64,000 nucleotides of DNA, taken from the NCBI GenBank assembly GCA_015056565.1, contig SVGB01000006.1, positions 82,753-146,752 of the forward strand, read 5' to 3'. A model generated the notes under the pieces. That model saw only the letters and a program-made list of their open reading frames with translations. It made no database searches and had not been told where the DNA came from. Source of the stretch: Butyrivibrio sp. (lineage in GTDB: Bacteria; Bacillota; Clostridia; Lachnospirales; Lachnospiraceae). Shown one piece after another: positions 52,571 to 61,309 of the stretch. A program made the translations under genes and the position numbers. The first letter of the stretch is position 1; each line of letters begins with the position of its first letter.

Positions 52571-53110
52571 ATGATCTACGATTACAAGGTAACTACAGGA
52601 ACTGGAGAAGAGCTTGATCTTGCTACATTTAAGGGCAAGGTTATCCTGGTTGTAAACACAGCTACAGGATGCGGTTTCACACCACAGTACAAGCCAATTG
52701 AGGAGCTCTATGAGAACTATCATGAGCAGGGACTTGAGATCCTTGACATTCCTTGCAACCAGTTTGGTGCACAGGCTCCCGGAACAGATGAAGAGATCCA
52801 TGAGTTCTGCACACTTCATTACAATACTACATTCCCTCAGATGAAGAAGGCTGATGTTAACGGAGAGAACGAGCTTCCTCTATACACATACCTCAAGTCA
52901 CAGAAGGGCTTTGAAGGCTTCCAGGAGCATGAGTACAAGGAGCTTCTTGAGAGCATGTTCGCAAAGGCAGATCCTGACTGGGCAAGCAAGCCTGATATCA
53001 AGTGGAACTTCACAAAATTCGTGATCGACAGAGATGGGAACGTAGTTGCCCGCTTCGAGCCTACAGCTGATGTGGCTGACGTTGAGGCTTGCATCAAGTC
53101 TTTACTTTGA
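52571..53110 (+). CDS. Glutathione-peroxidase family protein (Cys type)
   Basis: A 179-residue protein with the active-site triad: Cys34 (ATGCGFTPQ), Gln in CNQFGAQAPG, and Trp-Asn in KWNFTKFV. The active residue is Cys (TGC), not selenocysteine. These bacterial enzymes usually reduce peroxides with thioredoxin. Together with the flavodoxin upstream this suggests an oxidative-stress unit in an anaerobe. TGGAGGATATAA upstream. Confidence 0.92.
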   Translation: MIYDYKVTTGTGEELDLATFKGKVILVVNTATGCGFTPQYKPIEELYENYHEQGLEILDIPCNQFGAQAPGTDEEIHEFCTLHYNTTFPQMKKADVNGENELPLYTYLKSQKGFEGFQEHEYKELLESMFAKADPDWASKPDIKWNFTKFVIDRDGNVVARFEPTADVADVEACIKSLL

Positions 53111-53237
53111 TATTTTTCCAAAAAAAGAGAATTATAAGCAGATTTTTGCTCAAACAGTTGTTTATTCTGTAGCGAGTCTGGCCTATACTAGAGACATGTA
53201 AATGAAACGAAACGTGATTTTTTAGGAGGTTAGCGTT

Positions 53238-53447
53238 ATGGAAAAAAAGTTGTATAGAAGCAATGACAGAAAGATCTTTGGAGTATGCGGCGGCGTTGCT
53301 GAGTACTTTGGATTTGATCCAACAATTGTAAGAGTTCTCTGGTTAGTATTTTCGTTATCTGGCGGCATTGGAATTCCAGCATATATCATCCTGACATTCC
53401 TGATGCCTAACCGTCCTGATTATATAAGCAGGTACGACAATCAGTGA
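53238..53447 (+). CDS. PspC-domain small membrane protein
   Basis: A 69-residue protein: KKLYRSNDRKIFGVCGGVAEYFGFDPTIVRVLWLVFSLSGG then an amphipathic or membrane helix. The PspC domain is a membrane-stress element found alone in Firmicutes. TTTTAGGAGG before the ATG. Followed by a terminator. Confidence 0.92.
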   Translation: MEKKLYRSNDRKIFGVCGGVAEYFGFDPTIVRVLWLVFSLSGGIGIPAYIILTFLMPNRPDYISRYDNQ

Positions 53448-53492
53448 GACGCCTACATGCTATGTGAGATTTCGAAATGGCTTAAACTTATG

Positions 53493-53532
53493 AGAGATGA
53501 CGATGAATCAAGACAATCGTCATCTCTTTTTT
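53493..53532 (+). terminator. Terminator after PspC
   Basis: AGAGATGACGAT (53493-53504) / ATCGTCATCTCT (53516-53527) with a T run. Confidence 0.92.
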
Positions 53533-53567
53533 GTAATATGAAAAAAGATTAGACAAGGATAGAATTT

Positions 53568-54905
53568 ATGAGCGTGACATTTATAACAGTATTTTTGCAG
53601 GGGCTTCTCAGCTTTTTCTCCCCCTGTGTACTGCCACTACTTCCTGTATATATGGGATATTTATCTGGTGGTACGTTAAAAGAGAATGAGGATGGAACAA
53701 AGCACTACGACAGGGCCAGGGTTATGGTCAACACCTTGTTCTTTGTTATAGGAATCAGCTTTGCATTCTTTCTTTTGGGAATGGGGCTTAGCGTCATAGG
53801 AAGGTTCTTTAGCGGAAACCAGCTATTATTTGTAAGGATTGGCGGAATAATCGTCATCATGTTTGGACTGTATCAGCTAGGTATTTTTGGAAACAGCAGG
53901 TTCCTAAGCGCAGAGAGAAGGCTTCCGGTAGACCTTGGCAAGCTATCAATGTCTCCACTTACAGCCCTTATCATGGGATTTGTAATAAGCTTTGCCTGGA
54001 GTCCATGTATTGGACCGGTTTTGTCATCAGTCCTTATAATGGCGGCATCAGCAAGCCGCGCATCAACTGGGTTTCTGCTGATCGGAGTTTATACGCTTGG
54101 GTATGTCATCCCGTTTCTTCTCGTTGGAGTGTTTACAACATCACTTCTGGAGTTTTTTGGAAAGCACAGGAGTGTTGTTAAGTACTCAGTTAAGATCGGT
54201 GCTGTACTCATGATCCTGATGGGCGTTCTGATGTTTACTGGAAGGCTCAACAGCATCTCTAGCTATCTGTCCCAGTTTACAGGAGCGCAGATTACCGCGG
54301 AGAGTGAGAAAGAAGAGAGCGTGGAAGTTGAGGAGAGTACGGATGAAATTGCAGATAATGATGAGTCTGAAGAGGCAAAAAGTGCTGCATCCAACGAAAA
54401 TCAGACCGAATCATCCGCTAACGCGGATGATGTAGAGCAAAATGCTGCAAATGAGGATCAGCAGCCCCTTACCCCTGCACCGGATTTCACCCTGACAGAC
54501 CAGTACAGCGTAACTCACAGCCTTGCAGACTACAGGGGCAAGATCATATTCCTCAATTTCTGGGCTACCTGGTGTCCACCCTGCAGGGCTGAAATGCCTG
54601 ATATTCAGGCGCTTTACGAAAAGTACTCTCAGGATGAGAATTCGGACGTTGTAATACTTGGCGTAGCTTTCCCTAATCAGGGTGATGAAAAAGATGCTGA
54701 AGGAATCGCCAAATTTCTAGAAGACAACGGCTATACATATCCTGTTCTCATGGACGAAGGAGCGACACTTCAGCTTCCCTACTACATCACGGCATTTCCA
54801 ACCACTTTTATAATAAACCCTGATGGAAACGTCCTTGGCTATATACCAGGAAGCATGACTCGAGATATAATGGAAAGCGTATTAGATCAGGCAAGGAGCA
54901 ATTAG
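53568..54905 (+). CDS. CcdA (DsbD-like) - thioredoxin fusion
   Basis: A 445-residue protein. Residues 1-220 are a CcdA membrane domain (GLLSFFSPCVLPLLPVYMGYLSGG and FAWSPCIGPVLSS, each with a Cys that shuttles electrons). An acidic Glu/Asp/Ser/Asn linker (240-300) leads to a TlpA/ResA-type thioredoxin domain with FWATWCPPCRAEMPD. Electrons pass from cytoplasmic thioredoxin through CcdA to the external domain, to reduce exported thiols. The two parts are separate genes in many bacteria. Ends 1 bp before the NUDIX gene. Confidence 0.92.
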   Translation: MSVTFITVFLQGLLSFFSPCVLPLLPVYMGYLSGGTLKENEDGTKHYDRARVMVNTLFFVIGISFAFFLLGMGLSVIGRFFSGNQLLFVRIGGIIVIMFGLYQLGIFGNSRFLSAERRLPVDLGKLSMSPLTALIMGFVISFAWSPCIGPVLSSVLIMAASASRASTGFLLIGVYTLGYVIPFLLVGVFTTSLLEFFGKHRSVVKYSVKIGAVLMILMGVLMFTGRLNSISSYLSQFTGAQITAESEKEESVEVEESTDEIADNDESEEAKSAASNENQTESSANADDVEQNAANEDQQPLTPAPDFTLTDQYSVTHSLADYRGKIIFLNFWATWCPPCRAEMPDIQALYEKYSQDENSDVVILGVAFPNQGDEKDAEGIAKFLEDNGYTYPVLMDEGATLQLPYYITAFPTTFIINPDGNVLGYIPGSMTRDIMESVLDQARSN

Positions 54906-54906
54906 C

Positions 54907-55452
54907 ATGGAATATCTCGATATAGTCGATGAAAACGGAAATCCCACAGGTGAAACGGTAGAGAGGTCTTTTGCCCACAAAAACGGTGTTTGGCACAGGA
55001 CATCCCACGTGTGGATACTTAGAAAGAGAGAAGGGAAGATTGAAGTTCTTTTGCAAAAAAGGGCTGATACCAAATCATTTCCAGGATGCTACGACATTTC
55101 AAGCGCCGGGCACATCACAGCAGGCCAGGGATTCCTTGATTCTGCAGTTAGAGAGCTTGGCGAGGAGCTGGGAATCACGGCCACAGAGGATGAGCTTTTA
55201 TTCTGCGGGGACAGGAAGATCATCTGGGACGACGTGTTCTTTGGCGAGGAGTATCACGACAGGCAGTTTACCAAGGTTTTCCTTTTGTGGGCAGATGTCG
55301 ATGAAAAGAGCCTCACCCTCCAGGAAGAGGAAGTCAGCGCTGTTAAGTGGATGGATCTTGATAAGTGCATAGAGGGCGTAAAAGCCAATGCATTCAAGCA
55401 CTGTATCTACCTCGAAGAGCTTCTGATGGTGAAGAAAAGAGCTCTTTCATAA
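54907..55452 (+). CDS. NUDIX hydrolase, IPP-isomerase-like subgroup
   Basis: A 181-residue protein with HRTSHVWILRKREGKIEVLLQKRA, and a NUDIX box GHITAGQGFLDSAVRELGEELGI. The first box Glu is Gln here; the REL..EE..G part is intact, so metal binding may survive. It cleaves a nucleoside-diphosphate-linked molecule; the substrate is unknown. AAGGAGCAATTAG ribosome binding site inside the end of the preceding gene. Confidence 0.88.
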   Translation: MEYLDIVDENGNPTGETVERSFAHKNGVWHRTSHVWILRKREGKIEVLLQKRADTKSFPGCYDISSAGHITAGQGFLDSAVRELGEELGITATEDELLFCGDRKIIWDDVFFGEEYHDRQFTKVFLLWADVDEKSLTLQEEEVSAVKWMDLDKCIEGVKANAFKHCIYLEELLMVKKRALS

Positions 55453-55550
55453 GCAAAAGTTATATCCTCCGATAAGATTAGTGTCTTTTACAATAGTGGA
55501 TAAATGGCCCTATACTTCAAAAAACGACATACATCGAGAGGAGACTTGTT

Positions 55551-56489
55551 ATGAAAAAGAGATTAGTATCAGTTTTAGCAGTTGCAACACTTCTTGGAAC
55601 ACTTGTAACAGGATGCGGACAGGCAGCATCATCTGAGGCAGCTCCAAAGGAAGAGGCTGTGCAGGAAGCAACAGAGGCAGAGACCACTGAGGCACCTGCA
55701 GAGGAAGTAAAGACAGAAGATGGCGACAAGGTCATCAGAGTAGGCGCAACACCAGTTCCACACGCTGAGATCCTTGATAACATCGTAAAGGATGTTCTTG
55801 CAGAGGACGGATGGGAGCTTGAGACTGTAGTTTTCCAGGATTACGTTCTTCCTAACACATCACTTGAGGCTGAAGAGCTTGATGCAAACTACTTCCAGAC
55901 ACTTGCTTATATGAACAGCCAGAACGAGGACGGTGGTCTTCACCTTGTAGCTGTAGCAGGCGTTCATATTGAGCCAATGGGAATTTACTCAGATAAGTAC
56001 AAATCACTTGAGGAGCTTCCTGATGGAGCTTCGATCGGAGTACCAAACGGTCCTGAGAATGAGGACAGAGGAATCGATCTTCTTGTTCAGAAGGGACTTT
56101 TAGTATCAAATGGCGGATTTGGCACAGATCCTAACTACACAGAGGATTCTCTTAACAACGATAAAGAGGCTAATCCACACGGCTATGTTATCACACCACT
56201 TGATGCTGCACAGCTTGCACTTTCTCTTCCAGATCTTGACGCTGCAGCCATCAACGGCAACTACGCTCTTGAAGCTGGACTTCCTGCAACATACCCAGCA
56301 CTTGGTATTGAGGAGTTCAACGAGGAGACATCAATTAAGAGAACAAACTTCCTTGTTGTAAAAGAGGGAAATGAGGAGTCAGAGAAGACCAAGGCTCTTA
56401 TAAAGGCTCTGCAGTCAGACAAGGTTCAGTCCTATATCGAGGATACATATAAGGGTGCTGTTATCACATCTTACATCGATCCTCAGTAA
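55551..56489 (+). CDS. MetQ/NlpA-type substrate-binding lipoprotein
   Basis: A 312-residue lipoprotein with lipobox LVTGC, a Glu/Ala linker (about 20-60), and the NlpA fold (VGATPVPHAEILDNIVKDVLAEDGWELETVVFQDYVLPNTSLEAEELDANYFQT). The family binds methionine for the MetNI importer. No metN or metI lies nearby, so the transporter parts are elsewhere or this is a stand-alone binding protein. GAGAGGAGAC before the ATG. A terminator follows. Confidence 0.92.
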   Translation: MKKRLVSVLAVATLLGTLVTGCGQAASSEAAPKEEAVQEATEAETTEAPAEEVKTEDGDKVIRVGATPVPHAEILDNIVKDVLAEDGWELETVVFQDYVLPNTSLEAEELDANYFQTLAYMNSQNEDGGLHLVAVAGVHIEPMGIYSDKYKSLEELPDGASIGVPNGPENEDRGIDLLVQKGLLVSNGGFGTDPNYTEDSLNNDKEANPHGYVITPLDAAQLALSLPDLDAAAINGNYALEAGLPATYPALGIEEFNEETSIKRTNFLVVKEGNEESEKTKALIKALQSDKVQSYIEDTYKGAVITSYIDPQ

Positions 56490-56503
56490 TCAGATACCTT
56501 TAG

Positions 56504-56534
56504 AGAACTCCTGGGAAACCGGGAGTTCTTTTTA
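56504..56534 (+). terminator. Terminator after the MetQ-like gene
   Basis: AGAACTCC (56504-56511) / GGAGTTCT (56522-56529) plus a T run. Confidence 0.85.
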
Positions 56535-56645
56535 AATAGAGAAAAAATCTGGTATTAATAAAAATAATGAAATTGGCCATTACATTAATACCAGAACATG
56601 AGATATATTCTTTAACATGACAAAGCGTTAAAGGAGTAAACAATA

Positions 56646-57477
56646 GTGAAAGTAGCAGCAATAAACGACCTTTCCGGGTTTGGAAAGTGTTCTCTTGTGG
56701 CAGACATGACTGTGCTTGCAGCAATGGGGATCCAGTGTTGTCCCATACCAACTGCCACACTTAGCGCACAGACCGGGTATCCATCATACTATTTCAAGGA
56801 TCTGACGGGGATTATTCCGGAGTATCTTAAGGAATGGGAAAAGCAGGGAGAGACCTTTGACGGGATAATAACCGGTTTTATGATGAGTAGTCTCCAGGCA
56901 ATAAATAGCTTGGAATTCATCCTGAGGATGAGGTCAGAAGGAACGAAAGTCCTTGTTGACCCTGTTATGGGGGGACGATGGCAGAACCTATAGGAATTTT
57001 TCAAAAGAACTTTTGGAAACCATTAGGCGCATGGTAAAAGAGGCAGACATTATAACTCCAAATCTGACAGAGCTGATCCTACTTGCTGGGGAAGATATGG
57101 ACAAGGTAACAAAGCTTCCGGAAAAAGAGCTTACAGAAGAAATTTACAGGCTTTCAATGCTGGTAGGTGGCGACAAGGGAAAGATAGTTGTGGTGACGGG
57201 TATACCTCTTTCTGATACTAAGGCAGTAGCAAATTATGTCTTTGATAATGGGGAGGGAACGATCATTACATCGGAGAGTAATGGAATACATTATTCCGGA
57301 ACAGGAGATCTTTTTGCTGCGGCTTTTCTGGGAGAGTATTTAAGAGGCGGAAGTGCTACAAGCGCTGCAAATCTTGCTAGCCAGTTTATCCTGGCTTCAA
57401 TCAAGGATACGCCTAAGGATGTATCGCCCAACGCTGGGACAGAATATGAAAAGAACCTCAAAATGCTGATGAGGTAA
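56646..57477 (+). pseudogene. pdxK: Pyridoxine/pyridoxal kinase, frameshifted
   Basis: Two overlapping frames make one PdxK/PdxY protein: the first (from GTG 56646, with AAAGGAG) runs INDLSGFGKCSLVADMTVLAAMG to VDPVMG; the second continues DDGRTYRNFSKELLETI to the end with SGTGDLFAAAFLGEYL. The break is a tract of six G (56969-56974); five G would give ATG GGG GAC GAT and restore VMGDDGR. Either a slippage mutation, a phase-variable switch or a sequencing error. With it fixed, the protein is about 277 residues, normal for the family. Neighbouring ECF S component suggests B6 salvage. Confidence 0.85.
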
Positions 57478-57517
57478 ACAACTTTAACGCAAATAAAAAC
57501 AAAGTGGGGAAAAGAAT

Positions 57518-58030
57518 ATGATCAGAAAAAACAGTAGAATTTACAACATGGCATTTACAGGACTTTTTGCGGCTTTGATAACTATTTTCACCGCTTATAT
57601 TGGACATGTTCCAGTTGGAGTAAATGGCGGGTATATCCATTTCGGAGATGGCCTTATATATCTTGCAGCAACAATTCTCCCATGGCCATATGCAATGCTG
57701 GCAGGAGCAATTGGAGGGGGTATGGCAGATCTTTTGACAGCTCCAGCCTGGACTCTGGCCACTGTTATTATCAAGGCACTTATTGTTATCCCCTTTACAA
57801 ATAAGGGCAGGAGAATAGTGAACAAAAGAAATCTCGCAGCGCCTGTAATTTCATATTTCATCTCTGCCACAGGCTACTATATTGCTGAAGCGATTCTTTT
57901 TGGCACAAAGGCTGCGATTTTTACAAGCTTCACCGGCAGTTTCATACAGTCCTTCGGAAGCATGATCTTTTTCCTGATGCTGGGCATTACCCTGGATAAG
58001 GTCGGAATCAAGGCAAGATTGGAGAGATAA
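57518..58030 (+). CDS. ECF transporter S component, probable pyridoxine type
   Basis: A 170-residue protein with five or six helices; AFTGLFAALITIFTAYIGHVPVG and GGYIHFGDGLIYLAATILPWPYAMLAGAIGGGMADL are typical of S components (PF07155-like, TIGR04002 set). It would bind a vitamin and use a shared energising module (EcfA, EcfT) found elsewhere. The pyridoxine kinase 40 bp upstream points to a B6-type vitamin (inference). Followed 3 bp later by a radical SAM gene. Confidence 0.85.
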   Translation: MIRKNSRIYNMAFTGLFAALITIFTAYIGHVPVGVNGGYIHFGDGLIYLAATILPWPYAMLAGAIGGGMADLLTAPAWTLATVIIKALIVIPFTNKGRRIVNKRNLAAPVISYFISATGYYIAEAILFGTKAAIFTSFTGSFIQSFGSMIFFLMLGITLDKVGIKARLER

Positions 58031-58033
58031 GAA

Positions 58034-58630
58034 ATGGCTGACATAATTTATACATACAAAGACAGCGTGTACGCCAATATCACTAATAAATGTAATTGCA
58101 GATGCACATTTTGTATACGTTTCATAAAGGATGGCGTTGGAGATGCAGATACTTTATGGCATCAGACCAATCCTTCTTTAAAGGAAGTACTGGAAGCAAT
58201 CAAAGAATTTGATTTTACAGGGTATAAAGAGCTGGTTTTTTGCGGATACGGAGAGCCAACCTGTCAGTTAGATGTCCTGCTTCAAGCAGCTGAATATGCT
58301 AAAAAAGAGAAGGGACTCAAGATCAGGCTCAATACTAATGGACAGGGCTCAGTTGAAAATCGCCGTGATATAGTACCTGAGCTTGCCAAGGTCATTGACA
58401 GCGTTTCGGTTAGTCTTAATGCCCCTTCCAAGGCAGAATATGAAGAAGTGACAAGGCCTCTTCACGACAATGGCTTTGAGAGCATGATTGAGTTTACTAA
58501 GAGGTGTAGAGAAGAAATTAAAGATGTGAGATGGTCAATTGTGGATGTTCTTCCAGAGGAAGAAATTGAAAGATGCGTGGCTTTATCCAAAGAACACGAC
58601 ATTCCTCTAAGGATCAGAAAGAAAACGTGA
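58034..58630 (+). CDS. Radical SAM protein, TIGR04038 (TatD-associated) type
   Basis: A 198-residue protein with cluster cysteines CNCRCTFC (C-x3-C-x2-C) near residue 20, then FCGYGEPTCQLD and NTNGQGSVENR, and VSVSLNAPSKAEY. This matches the small radical SAM proteins often encoded near tatD nuclease genes. The reaction is not known. It is 3 bp after the S component, so the kinase, S component and this gene form one transcript. Confidence 0.85.
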   Translation: MADIIYTYKDSVYANITNKCNCRCTFCIRFIKDGVGDADTLWHQTNPSLKEVLEAIKEFDFTGYKELVFCGYGEPTCQLDVLLQAAEYAKKEKGLKIRLNTNGQGSVENRRDIVPELAKVIDSVSVSLNAPSKAEYEEVTRPLHDNGFESMIEFTKRCREEIKDVRWSIVDVLPEEEIERCVALSKEHDIPLRIRKKT

Positions 58631-58647
58631 ATATATTTAACGTATCA

Positions 58648-58672
58648 GCCCCTGCTGCAGGGGCTTAAGTTT
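58648..58672 (+). terminator. Terminator after the radical SAM gene
   Basis: GCCCCTG (58648-58654) / CAGGGGC (58658-58664), 3-nt loop, then TTAAGTTTT. Confidence 0.7.
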
Positions 58673-58674
58673 TA

Positions 58675-58773
58675 TCATGAATTCTTTTCCTTTTCTTCTT
58701 CCATTTTCTTGATGAGCTTATCTATTTCTTCCTGGGAGAGCATTCCTCCCATATCGTTTGAATATACTAACAT
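58675..58773 (-). CDS. Short ORF, 32 residues, FliM-like N-terminal motif
   Basis: ATG 58773 with GAGGGAT 6 bp upstream. The peptide reads MLVYSNDMGG, then MLSQEEIDKL, then IKKMEEEKEKNS. The LSQEEIDKL part resembles the CheY-docking N-terminus of FliM (LSQDEIDALL), also found in FliN/FliY. It could be a free docking peptide, a decayed flagellar gene start, or chance. A TATAAA on its upstream side (minus strand, near 58821) fits a promoter. Confidence 0.45.
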   Translation of the reverse strand: MLVYSNDMGGMLSQEEIDKLIKKMEEEKEKNS

Positions 58774-58892
58774 TTTTCATCCCTCGCGTTTAAGAATTTT
58801 TTCAACGAAGTATTTATACCATATCTGTACTACGGTTGGAAGTATTTGTTGTGCTAAATCTATTTATTCTATGAGAGGCACAAAATATAGAT

Positions 58893-58977
58893 GTGAAAGC
58901 TTTTACAAACTGTGAATTTTCACCACTTTTTTTGAAATTCTATTTCGCTAAAAAGGGTGAAAAACTGGAGTTTTTTT
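58893..58977. other. Competing inverted repeats before the 59072 gene
   Basis: GTGAAA (58893-58898), TTTTCACC (58917-58924) and GGTGAAAA (58956-58963) can pair in two alternative ways; a run of seven T follows at 58971-58977. The 298-bp gap between 58773 and 59072 shows nothing else clear. Such an arrangement resembles a leader attenuator, without further support. Confidence 0.3.
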
Positions 58978-59071
58978 GCTCAAGTTGTCATGTATTATTC
59001 TCTTCGTAAGACATACAATTTATATATCAAAAGAAAAACAAATTGATTACCTTTTTAGAGAAAGTAGGGTG

Positions 59072-59290
59072 ATGATCATGATGACATTATTGTTTATTAT
59101 TTTATTTTTCTACATATTTGGAAAGCTGGCAGGCTTCGCTTTTAGAGCCACCTGGAGCATTATGAAAGTGGTATTTTTCTTTATCTTCTTACCATTTGCT
59201 TTAGTATCTCTGGTACTTGGCGGACTGCTCTATGTAGCACTTCCAATACTTGTGTTTATTGGAATCATCAGCCTTTTGGCAAATGCCTGA
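59072..59290 (+). CDS. Small two-helix membrane protein
   Basis: A protein of 72 residues if ATG 59072 is used; ATG 59078 or 59081 (with TAGGGTG at better spacing) are equally possible. Two long hydrophobic helices (LLFIILFFYIFGKLAGFAF and the LPFALVSLVLGGLLYVALPILVFIGII stretch). No family recognised. A terminator follows. Confidence 0.7.
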   Translation: MIMMTLLFIILFFYIFGKLAGFAFRATWSIMKVVFFFIFLPFALVSLVLGGLLYVALPILVFIGIISLLANA

Positions 59291-59304
59291 TCTAATTACT
59301 TTTC

Positions 59305-59350
59305 TTAGTGGCCTTCGGCGTCTGTTATAGCGCTGGAGGCCTTTTTTGAA
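59305..59350 (+). terminator. Terminator after the 59072 gene
   Basis: TGGCCTTC..GCG / CGC..GGAGGCC imperfect stem then six T. Confidence 0.65.
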
Positions 59351-59386
59351 TATAATAGAGAATAGTTTGACAGGAGAATACAAAAA

Positions 59387-59953
59387 ATGAAAAAACTCAA
59401 AATTTCTTTTAACTCCCCAGTGGTACTGGGATTCATATTCTTAAGTCTGGCAGTTCTTTTGCTTGGCTTTGTGACTCTTGGAAAGAGCAATGAGCTATTG
59501 TTTATGACATATCACTCATCGCTGGCAAATCCCCTGACCTATGTGCGTTTCTTTACACATGTGCTGGGACATGGCGGCTGGGAGCATTATATCGGAAATG
59601 CTACATATATTCTGCTTCTTGGGCCTATGCTTGAGGAGAAGTACGGATCAAAAAAGATCCTGTCAATAATCCTGATAACTGCAGCTGTTACGGGAATATT
59701 TAACTACGTGTTCTTCTGGAATGTGGCCCTTTGCGGAGCCAGCGGAGTGGTGTTTGCATTCATTCTTTTAACATCATTCACAAGCTTTAAAAATGGCGAG
59801 ATTCCTCTGACATTTATTCTTGTGGCTGTTGTGTTCATCGGCCAGCAGATCTATGAGGGAATGATGGTCCAGGACGATATTTCCAATCTGTCACATATCA
59901 TCGGCGGAATCATCGGAGCTGTTGTGGGATACAGGCTCAATAAGAAGGCGTGA
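59387..59953 (+). CDS. Rhomboid-family intramembrane protease
   Basis: A 188-residue protein with six helices. Catalytic Ser lies in CGASGVVFAF and His in LSHIIGGIIGAVVGY; HVLGHGGWEHYIGNATYI carries the typical HxxxN loop. It cleaves membrane proteins within the bilayer. ACAGGAGAAT before the ATG. Next gene starts 5 bp after the stop. Confidence 0.93.
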   Translation: MKKLKISFNSPVVLGFIFLSLAVLLLGFVTLGKSNELLFMTYHSSLANPLTYVRFFTHVLGHGGWEHYIGNATYILLLGPMLEEKYGSKKILSIILITAAVTGIFNYVFFWNVALCGASGVVFAFILLTSFTSFKNGEIPLTFILVAVVFIGQQIYEGMMVQDDISNLSHIIGGIIGAVVGYRLNKKA

Positions 59954-59957
59954 GAGT

Positions 59958-60242
59958 ATGAAGGAAATAATAGTTTGTCTAAAGAATAGAGAAGATGACA
60001 TGCTTTCAAAGCAGCTGTCCATGCTAAGTGAGAGACATCACGCTGGCGTAAGGAGGATTTCTTTTACCGAAGCGGAAAGCTGCATTGATACCGGGGACGG
60101 AGACGCCATGTTTATCAGCGACGACGAGGCGCTGCTTGAAAAGGCCCGCAGTAAGGGAATGGCTGTCAACAGCCCTCAGAAGATGAAAGAATCCTATCAG
60201 AAAGCCATGGAGATGCTTGGCGGGATGATAGGCAGGAAGTGA
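59958..60242 (+). CDS. Hypothetical protein, 94 residues, coupled to rhomboid
   Basis: Starts at ATG 59958, 5 bp after the rhomboid stop. The sequence EIIVCLKNREDDMLSKQLSML, then GDAMFISDDEALLEKARSKGMAVNSP looks like part of a Rossmann-type alpha/beta fold, loosely similar to the C-terminal strand-helix of HAD or receiver proteins. No catalytic residues can be named. Likely co-transcribed with the protease. Confidence 0.7.
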   Translation: MKEIIVCLKNREDDMLSKQLSMLSERHHAGVRRISFTEAESCIDTGDGDAMFISDDEALLEKARSKGMAVNSPQKMKESYQKAMEMLGGMIGRK

Positions 60243-60267
60243 GAGTAGATAAGTTTTCGTTTGCATT

Positions 60268-60304
60268 AAAAAGGGAAGTCTGAAAGCAGACTTCCTTTTT
60301 GGTT
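60268..60304. terminator. Bidirectional terminator
   Basis: AAAAAGG.GAAGTCTG (60268-60282) / CAGACTTC.CTTTTT (60287-60300) between convergent genes. Confidence 0.9.
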
Positions 60305-60312
60305 TTTGTCAT

Positions 60313-61191
60313 TTAAAAATCGCGCTTTATCAGCTCAATCAGACTGGTCATCGCTTTATTCTGATGCTTGTCTTTATGGATCAGCACCTGGGAATAGATA
60401 GGAAAATCAGGCCCTTTCCATGTGAGACGCCTTAGTTTGCTGCTCTTTGTTTCTGCTTCCGCAGTCATATCTGGGATGAATGCTACTCCCAGTCCGTTTA
60501 TTGCAAATTGTTTCAGAATTTCTTTACTGTCTGTTTCCAAAACAATCTTTGGAGAGATTCCAACCGACTCAAGATGAGAAATCAGCATATGCCTGAAATT
60601 GCAGCCATGTCCGGTCAATAAAAGAGGCAACTTTTTCAGATCTTCCGCACAAATGGACTTTTTGGCAACAGGAAGATTGAAAGGGGCATAGAAGCCAAGT
60701 TTTTCCCGTTTCTTGTGCAGGATTCTGATCCTCTCATCCTTGAAAAGCGGGTTTAAAGTATAAACAAGGTCGAGTTCTCCCTTCTGCAAAAGATCAGGGA
60801 TGATCTCATGGGTAACGAACTGTATTCTGATCTCAGTCCTTGGATTATTCCTATTAAATTCCATCAAGATCCGTGGAAGGCGGTTTATGCAAAGAGACTC
60901 AGAAACGCCCAAATTCAGTATCCCTGCCGGGTTTTCTCCATCTGTCACATCAAGGCGGATATCTCGCTCAAGCTGAAGCATTTTCTCTGCATAGGGTATG
61001 AGCCGCTCTCCCGATGAGGTTAGTGAAATTGTTTTCCCCAGGCGCTCAAACAATACGCATCCAAGCTCATCTTCCAACTGTTTGATCTGAGTTGTTACTG
61101 TAGACTGCGCATAGCCAAGGCTATTGGCAGCTGAAGAAAAGCTTCTCATTTCCACGATCTTCAAGAAGGTACTTAATTGTGTGATTGTCAT
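60313..61191 (-). CDS. LysR-family regulator
   Basis: A 292-residue protein. N-terminal HTH (ITQLSTFLKIVEMRSFSSAANSLGYAQSTVTTQIKQLEDELGCVLFER) and a periplasmic-binding-like sensor (about 90-292). AAAGGTGA upstream of ATG 61191. It is divergent from the ferredoxin-like gene at 61355 and the 163-bp gap holds its own promoter, so it probably controls that gene. Confidence 0.93.
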   Translation of the reverse strand: MTITQLSTFLKIVEMRSFSSAANSLGYAQSTVTTQIKQLEDELGCVLFERLGKTISLTSSGERLIPYAEKMLQLERDIRLDVTDGENPAGILNLGVSESLCINRLPRILMEFNRNNPRTEIRIQFVTHEIIPDLLQKGELDLVYTLNPLFKDERIRILHKKREKLGFYAPFNLPVAKKSICAEDLKKLPLLLTGHGCNFRHMLISHLESVGISPKIVLETDSKEILKQFAINGLGVAFIPDMTAEAETKSSKLRRLTWKGPDFPIYSQVLIHKDKHQNKAMTSLIELIKRDF

Positions 61192-61309
61192 AACCGTTCA
61201 CCTTTTTTTCAACAATACTGTTTAAACCATGACATATGATCCATATAGTTCAAAATAATTGAATTATATACTCGTATATTTCAATTATACCGATACTATA
61301 CTTGATGGT

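Noticed and set aside
52571..53110. Possible selenoprotein (glutathione peroxidase)
   Set aside because: The active-site codon is TGC (Cys), not TGA.
55453..55550. Possible SAM or other methionine riboswitch before the MetQ-like gene
   Set aside because: The gap is only 98 bp and shows no paired structure of the needed size.
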